Made by a program: the position numbers and the translations under genes. The notes beneath the pieces were generated by a model. That model was not told the DNA's origin. It searched no databases and worked only from the letters and a program-made list of their open reading frames with translations. Below, one piece after another: positions 50,171-59,648 of a DNA stretch of 64,000 nt. The stretch comes from Brassicibacter mesophilus (GTDB taxonomy: Bacteria > Bacillota > Clostridia > Tissierellales > Proteiniboraceae), in the NCBI RefSeq assembly GCF_050433385.1, contig NZ_JBNPXI010000009.1:74771-138770 (forward strand), given 5' to 3'. Numbering within the stretch: the first letter of the stretch is position 1; the number at the start of each line of letters is the position of its first letter.

Positions 50171-51145
50171 TTATTCTATATCTACATTTTCAAAATCGGG
50201 ATCAGCTTCAAATTTAGGCACTGGATAATTCTTTTCTCTATGCAGTTTATCATGAACCTTCTGTTCTTCTAAACGAATTCTATTTTTAGTTGCTGTTTCT
50301 ATTGTATTAATATCAAATTCTTTTTGGTTCAAAAGCTCTTTTAATTCTTTAATTTCTTTTTCCTTCTCATTAATAAGTTTGGTTAATTTATAATTCTTAC
50401 CTTCCAATAAGTTAATCTCTTTCCCTTTCTCTAATAGATTTTCTCGACTAGATTTATTAAGTTCTCTCAGAACTTCAATTTTTTTATCCGAATCTGTTTT
50501 ACCTGTCTTTGATTTGATTAATTCATTTTTTATTTGCAATTCTTTATCAAGACTAACAACCTTCTTTTGTTGAAAATTGAACTTTTCTTCTATCTTATTC
50601 ATTAATTCTTCGGTAAAAATAATATCATTGATTGAATTTCCTTTCCTAGCTAGACTATTTGCTCTACCATTAAAAGACCTTTCTTTCCATCTAAGATTTA
50701 TGTCATTAAATTTACTTATCAGGTTTTCTAATTTCTCGTATTTGCCTTGTTTATTATTTAATGATCTAATAACTCTTTCGTTATCACCATAAATGATAAT
50801 TTTTGTGTTTTCATTATCTGTCCACTTAGATTTATCTAAAAATAATAACATTCGATATAACCCTTCAACTGTTGCCATACTTAATGCTGTTTGATTGTCT
50901 AAATCTTTAAATGATCCAAGCTGGCGATATTGTTTCCATAATACTTTATTTTTTGGCTCTACCCATCCTTCTTCATTAATACAAGGTTCAACTAACCCCT
51001 TATAAATTATCCCTCCAAAGGCTACCCTTAAATCAATATACTCGAATATCTCATCTTCTGAAAAACCTAACCTTATCAAATTATTATAATACCTACATTG
51101 ACCACTCTCATCTATGAATCCTGTTACTACCTCTATGTTTTTCAT
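50171..51145 (-). CDS. RNase H-fold protein with C-terminal coiled coil
   Basis: 324 residues. The first 150 follow the RNase HI plan: VVTGFIDESGQC (first Asp), ALSMATVEGLYRMLLFL (Glu helix), TKIIIYGDNERVIRSL (second Asp) and a final NGRANSLARKG where the usual fourth Asp (R-A-D-x-L-A) is Asn. Residues about 180-285 are a coiled coil. Hybrid binding or a weak nuclease is plausible; loss of the last acid may reduce catalysis. Promoter has TGCATATCAT but only a poor dyad. Confidence 0.7.
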   Translation of the reverse strand: MKNIEVVTGFIDESGQCRYYNNLIRLGFSEDEIFEYIDLRVAFGGIIYKGLVEPCINEEGWVEPKNKVLWKQYRQLGSFKDLDNQTALSMATVEGLYRMLLFLDKSKWTDNENTKIIIYGDNERVIRSLNNKQGKYEKLENLISKFNDINLRWKERSFNGRANSLARKGNSINDIIFTEELMNKIEEKFNFQQKKVVSLDKELQIKNELIKSKTGKTDSDKKIEVLRELNKSSRENLLEKGKEINLLEGKNYKLTKLINEKEKEIKELKELLNQKEFDINTIETATKNRIRLEEQKVHDKLHREKNYPVPKFEADPDFENVDIE

Positions 51146-51259
51146 AGTCTTTCCTCCTCTCGTTTTTTAGTTTAAAAATAAATGTTGTATCACCATCATG
51201 ATATGCATCACTCTTTAGTTATATAAATACACTTCAGACATAAATTCCTACATTTCATA

Positions 51260-51277
51260 ATTCTGTTTTAATGGAAT
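51260..51277 (+). promoter_or_regulatory. Class II palindrome of the integrase gene
   Basis: ATTCTGTTTTAATGGAAT followed after 20 bp by CATCATATA in the -10 position. Places integrase expression under the class II system. Confidence 0.6.
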
Positions 51278-51330
51278 TATGTTCATAGTGGATCTGTCAT
51301 CATATACCTACAAAGGTCAAGGAGTGATAT

Positions 51331-52254
51331 ATGATGGAAAACAGAATAACTATAAATCAAGCTATTAATGAATTTCCTAATTATTTATATATAAAATCAA
51401 CTGCTTCTTCAACTATTAAAGCATATACCAGCGATATAAAGATTTTTCAAAGATATTTGAAAACAAACTTTCCTAGTATTGTATATATAGACACAATAAA
51501 AAAGATACACATTATATCTTACAGAAACTTTTTATGCGATAAACTTAAAAATCAAGAATATAAAAAAGCTACTGTGGATAGAAAGTATGATAGCCTTAAA
51601 GTATTTTATGATTTTTTGGAGTATTATGAGTTAATAGATAAGAATTTTGTAAAGGACTTTAAATTTACAAGAGCTAGACATATGGATTTTGATGGAAGTG
51701 AGACAATGAATCTTCCAAGATTCTTAGAAGATTATGAAATAAAGAAAATTATATATACAGCCAAAACAGATCGAACTGAAAATAGAATAAGAGATATAGC
51801 GATTTTGGAATTATTGAGAGCTACAGGTTGTAGAAGAAGCAGTGTATTAGCATTAACATGGGAAGATATTAACTTTGATAAGAATACAATACTAATTAAG
51901 CATCAAAAAACTAAAAACTTTTCTACTATACCTTTATCCCCTACTTTGAAACAAGCCTTGATTGATCATAAACTTGTTACAAAAGGTTTTACAGGTAATG
52001 TATTTAATATAAAGAAAGATGCTTTTAATGATTTGATAAATAAGTATGTAAGCAAATCAGGACTTCAAGAACAAAAGGATTTTAAGATTACAGCACATAC
52101 CTTTAGACATAGTTTTATTACTTTATTAGTTAAAAAAGATGTTCCCCTTGAAAAAATCGCTCAATATACAGGACATAAAGATATAAGAAGTTTAAGAGTT
52201 TATACTCATCTTATTCCTAAAGATCTAGATGATATAGCAATGTTAATAGGTTAA
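51331..52254 (+). CDS. int: Tyrosine recombinase/integrase
   Basis: 307 residues. N-terminal SAM-like core-binding domain (about 1-105) and catalytic domain with the full set: Arg in LLRATGCRRSSVLALTW, HTFRHSF (H-x-x-R), then TGHKDIRSLRVYTHL with His and the nucleophile Tyr. XerC/D-like length. It would excise and integrate the element. Read on the plus strand at the right end of the element, opposite to most cargo. AAGGAGTG precedes the two adjacent ATG codons. Confidence 0.92.
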   Translation: MMENRITINQAINEFPNYLYIKSTASSTIKAYTSDIKIFQRYLKTNFPSIVYIDTIKKIHIISYRNFLCDKLKNQEYKKATVDRKYDSLKVFYDFLEYYELIDKNFVKDFKFTRARHMDFDGSETMNLPRFLEDYEIKKIIYTAKTDRTENRIRDIAILELLRATGCRRSSVLALTWEDINFDKNTILIKHQKTKNFSTIPLSPTLKQALIDHKLVTKGFTGNVFNIKKDAFNDLINKYVSKSGLQEQKDFKITAHTFRHSFITLLVKKDVPLEKIAQYTGHKDIRSLRVYTHLIPKDLDDIAMLIG

Positions 52255-52280
52255 AGCCCCGACTGTGGGCTTTATTTTTT
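52254..52280 (+). terminator. Intrinsic terminator
   Basis: AAAGCCC/GGGCTTT stem then U7 on the plus strand, directly after the integrase stop. Confidence 0.85.
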
Positions 52281-52322
52281 TGCTTTAGTTCTATTAAAAA
52301 TTAGATCATTTTCATATTTTAA

Positions 52323-52427
52323 AATGTTCTCTTGGTAACAAAATTAATTATTGCTTAATAGTGTTCTCAATAGAACTCTATTGAACTGTATGTTAAATCT
52401 ACTCAATAGAGTTCTCAACATAACTAT
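52323..52427. repeat. Three tandem variant class I dyads behind the integrase
   Basis: AATGTT-CTCTTGGT-AACAAA (52323-52342), AGTGTT-CTCAATAG-AACTCT (52360-52379) and AGAGTT-CTCAACAT-AACTAT (52408-52427). All begin the spacer with CTC. Start-to-start distances are 37 and 48 bp. Confidence 0.55.
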
Positions 52428-52581
52428 ATTGAAAAAACTTAACATTGAATATTATTTTTTACTTAGATATAATTGACTCAATAAGTGTTTCGGACATTTA
52501 GGGATACATTGAACCAAAATTACATAACTCGGTTTTTCACACCCGACAATAAGCCAATATATATTTGTTCAAAAAATGGAG

Positions 52582-52607
52582 AAAACCCAGTAAAATACTG
52601 GGTTTCC
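52582..52607 (-). terminator. rnpB terminator
   Basis: AAACCCAGTA/TACTGGGTTT stem followed by UUCU on the minus strand. Confidence 0.8.
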
Positions 52608-52618
52608 ATAATAAATAT

Positions 52619-52962
52619 TGCGAGTGAAATCTATAAGCCGAGTTCTGTATCTGACAATCATCTATCTAGGCCTATTGTTGCCAATAGGCTCCAGCGACCT
52701 ACCTACGGGACAGCAGCGGGCAGCCGCTTTTTTTAGTCCCTACTTGGTCTTGCTCCAGATGGGGTTTACAGAGCCAACTAGTCGCCTAGTTGCTGGTGAG
52801 CTCTTACCTCACCTTTCCACCCTTACCTAACAAAAGTTAGGCGGTCTATCTCTGTTGCACTTTCCTTGGGGTCACCCCCACTGGGTATTACCCAGCACCC
52901 TGCCCTATGGAGCTCGGACTTTCCTCATGCTGACGCATGCGATCATCTGATTTACTCGCATA
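52619..52962 (-). ncRNA. rnpB: RNase P RNA
   Basis: Minus strand. P1 is formed by GCGAGTAAATC and GATTTCACTCGC at the two ends. Conserved blocks: GAGGAAAGTCCGAGCTCC, GGGTGACCCCAAGGAAAGTG with ACAGA, GAGGTAAGAGCTCACCA, CTGTAAACCCCATCTGGAG and the 3' ACAGAACTCGGCTTATAG. The layout looks like the ancestral A type. It processes the 5' end of tRNA precursors. ORFs on either strand across it are shadows. Confidence 0.95.
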
Positions 52963-53068
52963 TTCCTTTTTCATAGCGATGTAATATACTATAGCATACT
53001 ATTAATAATTATGTCAATTGTATATATTGGATTACTTGTAAAATTAAAACAATTGTATGTTATTCAGC

Positions 53069-53794
53069 CTATGCTTCATTAATATTTTTATTAAGGTATA
53101 ACATTCTCCCACAATTATCACAATAAGTAATTATTTCTGTATTTTTTAAACTATTTAAGATGGATAGGGGTATGTTCATATGGCATCCAGTGCATTTATC
53201 TTCTGAAACTTCTACAATAGCTTTCCCTTTTTTTTCTTTTAATAATCTGTACTTTTGCTTTAACTCATTTTCAATTCTAGACAAAATCTTTTCTATAGTT
53301 TTATTTTCATTTTCAATATATGTTCTAAGTTTTTTGACTTTAATCAAGTTATGTTTTTTTTCATTATTTAATTCATTCTCTAGGGTTTGAAAAATCTGCA
53401 TTATATCTTTTAATTCTTTATCCAGAGTTTCAATATCTTCCATAAGACTAATTGTATCTTTTTCTAGCTTCAAAATCTCTTTTTTTATTTCTTGAGCTTC
53501 CTTATTCATATATGTAAGCTGTCTAACATCCTTAACATCTCCACTATAAAGCTTATCTTCAATTTCCTTTAAATTAAAGCTTAACTGTTCCAGCTTATTA
53601 TTATATCTTTGAACTTTAACCTCATTCACTTCACGTTGTGTCTTTTTGTTTGTTATATCATATTCTATTCCCTTTAGTTTTATCTGTAGATCATCTAATT
53701 TTTCTCCTTTTTCAACTTGTCTAAGCTTCGACTTCAAGCTGTTTAACTTTCTGTCATGATTCTGTAAGTGCCATAATAGTTCAAGCTGACCCAT
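53069..53794 (-). CDS. C4-type zinc-ribbon coiled-coil protein
   Basis: 241 residues. Long N-terminal coiled coil (about 10-180) and a C-terminal zinc ribbon, CTGCHMNIP...CDNCGRMLY (two CxxC pairs). The family is conserved in bacteria and often lies next to nif3-like genes, as here (41 bp after). Function unknown; nucleic-acid binding proposed for the ribbon. Confidence 0.85.
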   Translation of the reverse strand: MGQLELLWHLQNHDRKLNSLKSKLRQVEKGEKLDDLQIKLKGIEYDITNKKTQREVNEVKVQRYNNKLEQLSFNLKEIEDKLYSGDVKDVRQLTYMNKEAQEIKKEILKLEKDTISLMEDIETLDKELKDIMQIFQTLENELNNEKKHNLIKVKKLRTYIENENKTIEKILSRIENELKQKYRLLKEKKGKAIVEVSEDKCTGCHMNIPLSILNSLKNTEIITYCDNCGRMLYLNKNINEA

Positions 53795-53835
53795 CCCACT
53801 ACCTCCTTAAGATTCTAAAATAAAATAAATCAGGC

Positions 53836-54942
53836 TTATATAGTTAAAAAAGGTGCTGCACTTTCATGAAAGATAAGTACATCAACTTTATCTCCAAGAT
53901 AGCTTTCTAAATAACTCTTTAAATATGGTAAAATCATTTTCTCAGTATCATAATGATTCGCATCAATTATAGGTATGCCCAGTTCTAATGCAAGTTGAGC
54001 ATCGTGATATTTGACATCTCCTGTTATAAATACATCAGCATTATTCTCGTATGCTTCTTTTATAAAATCACTTCCACTCCCACTACAAATTGCAACTTTC
54101 TTAATGCTTTTTTGCTTATTACCATATAATCTTATGCTATCACATTCGAATTTCTCTTTAGTTATTGATGCAAGCTCTTCTAAGGTTAGTGCCTCTTTTA
54201 AATATCCTATTCTGCCATATCCATATTTATATCCCTCATTTTGCAATGGATAAATATCATAAGCAACTTCCTCATATGGATGAGCAGAAAGCATAGCTTT
54301 AATAACTTCTTTTATATTTCGCTCTGATACAATTGTCTCAATTCTATCTTCTTCTACCAATTCAATACTATTAGCTATACCGATATAGGGGTTGGTTCCC
54401 TCTTTAGGCATAAAAGTTCCCATTCCCTTAACATTAAAAGTACAATGACTATAGTTTCCGATATGTCCAGCACCATATTGGGTCATTGAATCTCTCACTA
54501 TTTCTTTATGACTTTGAGGAACGAAAACAACAATCTTGTATAATTTTTCTGTGTACATTTCAGACAAAACTGTTAGATCAATTAAATCTAATTTTTCAGC
54601 TAATATATGACTTATACTGTTAGTACAAGCATCTAAATTAGTATGCGCTGAAAAAACAACTATGTCATTTTTAATTATATCATAAATCATTTTCCCTTTA
54701 GTATTATCTGGTGTTATTACATTTACAGGATTGAAAAAAAATGGATGATGTGTAATTATCATGTCTATTTTTTTATTAATTGCTTCTAAGATTAATTTAG
54801 GAGTAATATCAAGAGAAATGATGATATTCTTAATCTTCTTTTCAAGACTTCCCAGTTGAAGCCCTGAGTTATCCCAACTTCTATCTACCAAATAATTCGG
54901 TGCTAGTTTATTCATAATGTCTATTATATCATTTGTTAGCAT
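53836..54942 (-). CDS. Nif3-like dinuclear metal-centre protein (GTP cyclohydrolase I type 2 homologue)
   Basis: 368 residues. Metal-binding signature THHPFFF near residues 65-71 and a second half with ITGDVKYHDAQLA and HESAAPF. Two-part Nif3 domain with an inserted PII-like segment (about 130-230), as in Bacillus YqfO. It overlaps trmK by 7 bp, so they are translationally coupled. Confidence 0.85.
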   Translation of the reverse strand: MLTNDIIDIMNKLAPNYLVDRSWDNSGLQLGSLEKKIKNIIISLDITPKLILEAINKKIDMIITHHPFFFNPVNVITPDNTKGKMIYDIIKNDIVVFSAHTNLDACTNSISHILAEKLDLIDLTVLSEMYTEKLYKIVVFVPQSHKEIVRDSMTQYGAGHIGNYSHCTFNVKGMGTFMPKEGTNPYIGIANSIELVEEDRIETIVSERNIKEVIKAMLSAHPYEEVAYDIYPLQNEGYKYGYGRIGYLKEALTLEELASITKEKFECDSIRLYGNKQKSIKKVAICSGSGSDFIKEAYENNADVFITGDVKYHDAQLALELGIPIIDANHYDTEKMILPYLKSYLESYLGDKVDVLIFHESAAPFLTI

Positions 54943-55628
54943 ATAGAGTTATACACCTCCTGAAGATCATTATATTTAATTTTTATATCTTCATATCTCT
55001 CCTTTCCATTTGCAGAGTCTTTATCTTCTAAGTTGCTTAAAATTTTTTCAAGCTTATCTATTTTACGCCTTATAAACTCAGATAAGTACTGGTCTTTGTT
55101 TTCAATTAATTTTTTCCCAATTTCAAAATAAACATCTTTTTCTATATTCTCTTTTCCATGTTTAGCATATATTATTTCGTATATTTTGTCACTTTCCTTT
55201 GCTAACTTTTCGTCAACAATTCTATATCCATTATTACAAAGATATCTTCTTAGTTCATCAGATGCTACCATAGGCTGAAGTATAAAATTATGAGTTGATT
55301 TAGCTACATCCTTCGATTTCTCTAGTATCTCTATCATTAATAGTCCACCCATACCAGCAATTATTAATGTATCGACCTCATTAGGTTTTATAGGACAAAG
55401 TCCGTCACCTAATCTAGTATCAATATTATTATCGAACCCTTTTTTCTTAATATAAGATTCGGCATTCTCTAGTGGTCCTTTGTTTATATCAGTAGCTATT
55501 ACTCTATCACATATATCAGTTTCGATTAGATAAACAGGTATATATCCATGGTCAGTACCTATGTCAGCTACTATTGAGTTTTTCTTAACGTAATCTGCAA
55601 TCACCTGTAATCTTGGTGTTAGTCTCAT
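54936..55628 (-). CDS. trmK: tRNA (adenine-N1)-22 methyltransferase TrmK
   Basis: 230 residues. LRLTPRLQVIADYV start, VADIGTDHGYIPVYL (SAM motif I), ATDINKGPLENAE, DTRLGDGLCPI and LIIAGMGG, all typical of TrmK/YqfN. Methylates A22 of tRNA. The usual partner of the nif3-like gene in Firmicutes. Confidence 0.9.
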   Translation of the reverse strand: MRLTPRLQVIADYVKKNSIVADIGTDHGYIPVYLIETDICDRVIATDINKGPLENAESYIKKKGFDNNIDTRLGDGLCPIKPNEVDTLIIAGMGGLLMIEILEKSKDVAKSTHNFILQPMVASDELRRYLCNNGYRIVDEKLAKESDKIYEIIYAKHGKENIEKDVYFEIGKKLIENKDQYLSEFIRRKIDKLEKILSNLEDKDSANGKERYEDIKIKYNDLQEVYNSIC

Positions 55629-55662
55629 AATCTATCTCCTTTTACATTTGTATATCAATATA

Positions 55663-56373
55663 TTACACGCTAGGTAATTCGTTAACAAAGCAATATAAAT
55701 CATCCAAGCTTCCTTTAAAATCTGGCTCATAGTACGGATGCTTTCTGTCTATAAGATAGTCTTTAATTAAAAAGGTTCTAATTCCAAGCTCCTTAGAAAC
55801 TATATCCTCTTGCACATCATTACCAACCATCATAACCTCTTTAGCATTTTTATTTATTATACTTAATATTTCTTTATAATAATCCAGATTTGGCTTGCAT
55901 GAATGCATATTTTCATATGATGTTATTAGTTCAAAATCGTCTATATCCAATCCTGCCCACCTTATTCTATGAAAAATTGCATCCTTAGGGAACAGTGGAT
56001 TTGTTGCAATTACTAGTCTATATCCTTTTTCTTTCAACACATCTATGATTTTTTTTACAAGCGGGTCAGGTTTTGCGACATTAATTATATTGTTAAATTC
56101 CAGACTATAAAATTCATCAAAAAGAGGCATTAGATCTTCAACATTTCTATCTATTCTCTTCTGAAAATCTTCAAAGAAGCATTCTTTATTAGTTTTATGT
56201 TTTTCTTGATTAGTTACCATGTATTCAGTTGAGGCAAGTACTACTTTAGGAAAAGTTCTAATATCAAAATATGAAGAAAACTTTTTACATAACTCTTTAA
56301 AATATGCGGCCATAAATTCTTCTAAATCAAGAGGAAGTAATGTCCCATCCAAATCAAATAAAAATGTATTCAT
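55663..56373 (-). CDS. HAD-superfamily hydrolase
   Basis: 236 residues. Motif I FDLDGTLLPL (nucleophile and acid Asp), motif II IATNPLF, motif III/IV KPNLDYYKEIL and MVGNDVQED. Small-molecule phosphatase of unknown substrate. It lies between trmK and rpoD. Confidence 0.85.
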   Translation of the reverse strand: MNTFLFDLDGTLLPLDLEEFMAAYFKELCKKFSSYFDIRTFPKVVLASTEYMVTNQEKHKTNKECFFEDFQKRIDRNVEDLMPLFDEFYSLEFNNIINVAKPDPLVKKIIDVLKEKGYRLVIATNPLFPKDAIFHRIRWAGLDIDDFELITSYENMHSCKPNLDYYKEILSIINKNAKEVMMVGNDVQEDIVSKELGIRTFLIKDYLIDRKHPYYEPDFKGSLDDLYCFVNELPSV

Positions 56374-56401
56374 TTTTCCACTCCTTTTTGATTAAAACTA
56401 A

Positions 56402-56424
56402 AGATTCGCCGAGGCGAATCTTAG
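56402..56424 (-). terminator. Terminator of the dnaG-rpoD operon
   Basis: AAGATTCGCC/GGCGAATCTT exact 10-bp stem with 2-nt loop, then UAGUUUU on the minus strand. Confidence 0.85.
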
Positions 56425-56453
56425 TTTTATGTTCGTTTATTATAAGAAAATCA

Positions 56454-57560
56454 TTATTCTAAAAAGTCTTTAAGTTTTTTACTCCTGCTAGGATGTCTAA
56501 GCTTTCTTAGAGCTTTTGCTTCAATCTGTCTAATTCTTTCTCTTGTAACATCAAATTCTTTACCTACTTCTTCAAGAGTCCTAGCTCTTCCATCATCTAA
56601 ACCAAATCTCAATCGCAGCACCTTTTGCTCACGAGGGGTTAATGTATCAAGAACTTCCATAAGCTGTTCCTTTAAAAGTGTAAATGTAGCAGCTTCTGCA
56701 GGAGCTTGTGCATCATCATCTGGTATAAAGTCTCCAAGATGACTGTCTTCTTCTTCTCCTATCGGAGTTTCTAAAGAAACTGGTTCTTGAGCAATCTTGA
56801 GAATCTCTCTAACTTTTTCTTCTTCAAGATTCATTTCATTGGCTATTTCTTCTGGAGTAGGCTCTCTACCTAAATCTTGTAAAAGCTGTCTCGATACTCT
56901 TATCAATTTATTAATAGTTTCAACCATATGCACAGGTATTCTAATAGTTCTTGCTTGATCGGCAATAGCTCTAGTTATAGCTTGTCGAATCCACCAAGTT
57001 GCATAAGTACTAAACTTAAAACCCTTCCTATAGTCGAATTTTTCCACAGCTTTGATAAGTCCTAAATTACCTTCTTGTATCAGGTCAAGAAAAAGCATTC
57101 CTCTACCAACATATCTCTTTGCTATACTTACTACCAATCTAAGATTTGCTTCAGCAAGCCTTCTTTTAGCTTCTTCATCACCTTGTTCCATTCTTTTAGC
57201 AAGTTCATTCTCTTCTTCAGCATTTAACAATGGAACTTTACCAATTTCCTTAAGATACATTCTAACTGGATCGTCTACACTAATGCCCTTGGGAACTGAT
57301 AGATCCTCTTTTTCTATATCAATTACATCATCTTCATCATCTTTGTCGATAAGTATATCATCATCTTTATCTCCAACAATGTCAATGCCCATATCTTCTA
57401 GGTTCTGATATACCTCATCTATTTGATCTGTGTCCATATCAATCTCTTCTAGTGTATCCATGATTTCTTTATATGAGAGCATACCTTGCTTTTTGCCTTT
57501 TTCAATCAAACCCTTTATTATATGCAAACTCGTTTCTTTTCCTTTATCTAAACTACTCAT
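56454..57560 (-). CDS. rpoD: RNA polymerase primary sigma factor (SigA/RpoD)
   Basis: 368 residues. Region 1.1, an acidic linker, region 1.2 (DPVRMYLKEIGKVPLL), region 2 (LRLVVSIAKRYVGRGMLFLDLIQEGN and FSTYATWWIRQAI), region 3, and region 4.2 (TLEEVGKEFDVTRERIRQIE) are all present. Usual length for Clostridia. It directs transcription of most genes. 25 bp after dnaG. Confidence 0.97.
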   Translation of the reverse strand: MSSLDKGKETSLHIIKGLIEKGKKQGMLSYKEIMDTLEEIDMDTDQIDEVYQNLEDMGIDIVGDKDDDILIDKDDEDDVIDIEKEDLSVPKGISVDDPVRMYLKEIGKVPLLNAEEENELAKRMEQGDEEAKRRLAEANLRLVVSIAKRYVGRGMLFLDLIQEGNLGLIKAVEKFDYRKGFKFSTYATWWIRQAITRAIADQARTIRIPVHMVETINKLIRVSRQLLQDLGREPTPEEIANEMNLEEEKVREILKIAQEPVSLETPIGEEEDSHLGDFIPDDDAQAPAEAATFTLLKEQLMEVLDTLTPREQKVLRLRFGLDDGRARTLEEVGKEFDVTRERIRQIEAKALRKLRHPSRSKKLKDFLE

Positions 57561-57585
57561 TTTTATCCCCTCCCTTCAGCAAAAA

Positions 57586-59421
57586 CTATTGATGTAATTT
57601 CAACTCTTTGTCTATTTTTATTATTTCTGAACATAGCTCCTTGAATTTTTCAACATCTCCTTTAGCTTTTTCTTTTTTTGATTCAATCAATTTCAATTCA
57701 TCCTTTATCTGATCCTTTTTTATTTTCAATTTGTAGTAGGTTATTCTTTTAATATAATCTTTAGAGATTCTTATTTTATCATCATTATCTATATTGGGAT
57801 CTGATTCAATAACTTCCTTAATTATGTTTGAATCCTTCTGACTCAACCTAGATATTATATCTTCTTTATTTAATACTGTATTACTCTCATAGAGAGTATA
57901 AACAACATCAGCTATTTCTCTGAAAATGTCATTTAAAAAATCATGTGGCCTAAATAATTCCCTTAGCTGTAAATATATATCATAATTATTTATAATTAAA
58001 TTTAGTAATTTTTTTTCTGCAATCATATGTCCAGGCTCTAATAAGTATTTAACAGGAGAAATCTTATCTTTATTATTATACCTATAATTAGTATTTATAT
58101 ACTTGTCCTTTGCTACAACCGATCTATTATATTTATCTCCTATGCCAGAAATTTCATCTTTTATCGCCTCTACAGAGATACTCGTTTCCATGGATATCTT
58201 ATTTATATAAGCATCAATTTCTATAGGACTATTTTCTTGATTAAGAATATGCGCAATATCTTTAGTAAATCCGATTCTACCATCAACAGTTTTTAAGTCA
58301 TATTTTTTCTTTTTTAAAAATATCTTAAAGTCAATGTAATTAAGTGAGCTACCTATTAATGACTCAAAATCATTCTTACCGAATTTATTGACATACTCAT
58401 CTGGATCTTTACCACTAGGAAGTATTATCACTTTCGCATTTGCATCTTCATCTTTTAATATTTCTATTGCTTTATCTGTAGCATTAATTCCTGCGTTGTC
58501 TGAATCATAACAAACATAGATTTCATTACTATATCTCTTTAAAAGTTGAGCTTGACTTGGAGTTAGTGCTGTTCCAAGTGAAGCAACACAATAGTTTATG
58601 CCACTTTGATACAATGAAATAACATCCATATACCCTTCTACTAAAATAATTTTATTGTTCCTACTATGTTTAACTGCAGTATTAAGTCCATATAAATTCA
58701 TACCTTTTAGAAATACTGGAGTGTCTGGAGAATTCAGGTATTTCGGATGTGAATTATCTGTGACTCTACCACCAAAGCCTATAACCTTTCCTTTTGTGTT
58801 AATTATGGGAAACATTATTCTATTTCTAAACCTGTCGTAGTACCTTGTTCCATCTTTTTGTTTAATAATTAAGCCAGCTTTTTCAATTTCTATTTCGGAA
58901 TATTTTTTGCTTTTTAAATAGTTTAATAGACCATCCCAACTATTTAACGAATAGCCAAGCCCAAATGATTTTATAGTTTTTCTGTTTATACCTCTTTGTA
59001 ATATATAGTCATATGCTGATTTATTAGTTAACAAATTATTATAGTAATAAAATGCAGCATCCCTATTTAACTCATATAGCCTATCCCTAAGCTTTCTACG
59101 CTCGTCGTTAGCTTCACTTTTAGTTACATCAAGAGAAATATTTGCTCTGTCAGCTAGGTTTTTTAAGGCATTTGTAAAATCAATATTTTCATATTTCATA
59201 AGAAATGAAATAACATCTCCGCCTTCACCACAGCCAAAGCAACGAAACATCTGCTTGTTAGGGGAAACCACGAAAGATGGAGTTTTTTCGTTATGAAATG
59301 GGCAAAGACCTTTGTAGCTTGAGCCTGCCCTTTTTAGTTCGACATATTGTGATATGACATCCACAATATTATTACTCTCGCGAACTTCTCTTATTACATC
59401 ATCATTATAAAGATAAGGCAT
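57586..59421 (-). CDS. dnaG: DNA primase
   Basis: 611 residues from ATG 59421 (AAGGTGG upstream); the longer frame to 59523 has no such site. N-terminal CHC2 zinc finger (CPFHNEKTPSF...FRCFGCGEGGDVI), TOPRIM core (ILVEGYMDVISLY, YDSDNAGINAT) and the C-terminal helicase-binding region. Makes RNA primers at the replication fork. Confidence 0.96.
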   Translation of the reverse strand: MPYLYNDDVIREVRESNNIVDVISQYVELKRAGSSYKGLCPFHNEKTPSFVVSPNKQMFRCFGCGEGGDVISFLMKYENIDFTNALKNLADRANISLDVTKSEANDERRKLRDRLYELNRDAAFYYYNNLLTNKSAYDYILQRGINRKTIKSFGLGYSLNSWDGLLNYLKSKKYSEIEIEKAGLIIKQKDGTRYYDRFRNRIMFPIINTKGKVIGFGGRVTDNSHPKYLNSPDTPVFLKGMNLYGLNTAVKHSRNNKIILVEGYMDVISLYQSGINYCVASLGTALTPSQAQLLKRYSNEIYVCYDSDNAGINATDKAIEILKDEDANAKVIILPSGKDPDEYVNKFGKNDFESLIGSSLNYIDFKIFLKKKKYDLKTVDGRIGFTKDIAHILNQENSPIEIDAYINKISMETSISVEAIKDEISGIGDKYNRSVVAKDKYINTNYRYNNKDKISPVKYLLEPGHMIAEKKLLNLIINNYDIYLQLRELFRPHDFLNDIFREIADVVYTLYESNTVLNKEDIISRLSQKDSNIIKEVIESDPNIDNDDKIRISKDYIKRITYYKLKIKKDQIKDELKLIESKKEKAKGDVEKFKELCSEIIKIDKELKLHQ

Positions 59422-59648
59422 AGCAACCACCTTTATATATCTATTCGGCATAAAAGTATATTTTCCTTCTAAAAATTTTACGCCGTTTAAGTTTAATAAT
59501 TGACTTTCTATTAGTTTTGTCAATTTTTAACTAAATCTAACATCATCCTCATTATTTCTTTTTATATACATTTTAGAGTTTTATACATAAATGTTTTCAA
59601 AAACGACTTATATATATTCGACACATTTCTATATAATCCTTCTTTTTT

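Larger units (their letters stand above)
52255..52617. other. Right end of the element and junction to the chromosome
   Basis: No gene. Holds the integrase terminator, three tandem variant dyads (52323-52427) and the rnpB terminator. The attachment site must lie between about 52430 and 52580 or inside the 3' end of rnpB; it cannot be fixed without the left junction. Confidence 0.55.

Noticed and set aside
52485..52830. Two plus-strand ORFs of 70-83 codons
   Set aside because: They lie antisense across rnpB, whose conserved blocks explain the sequence.
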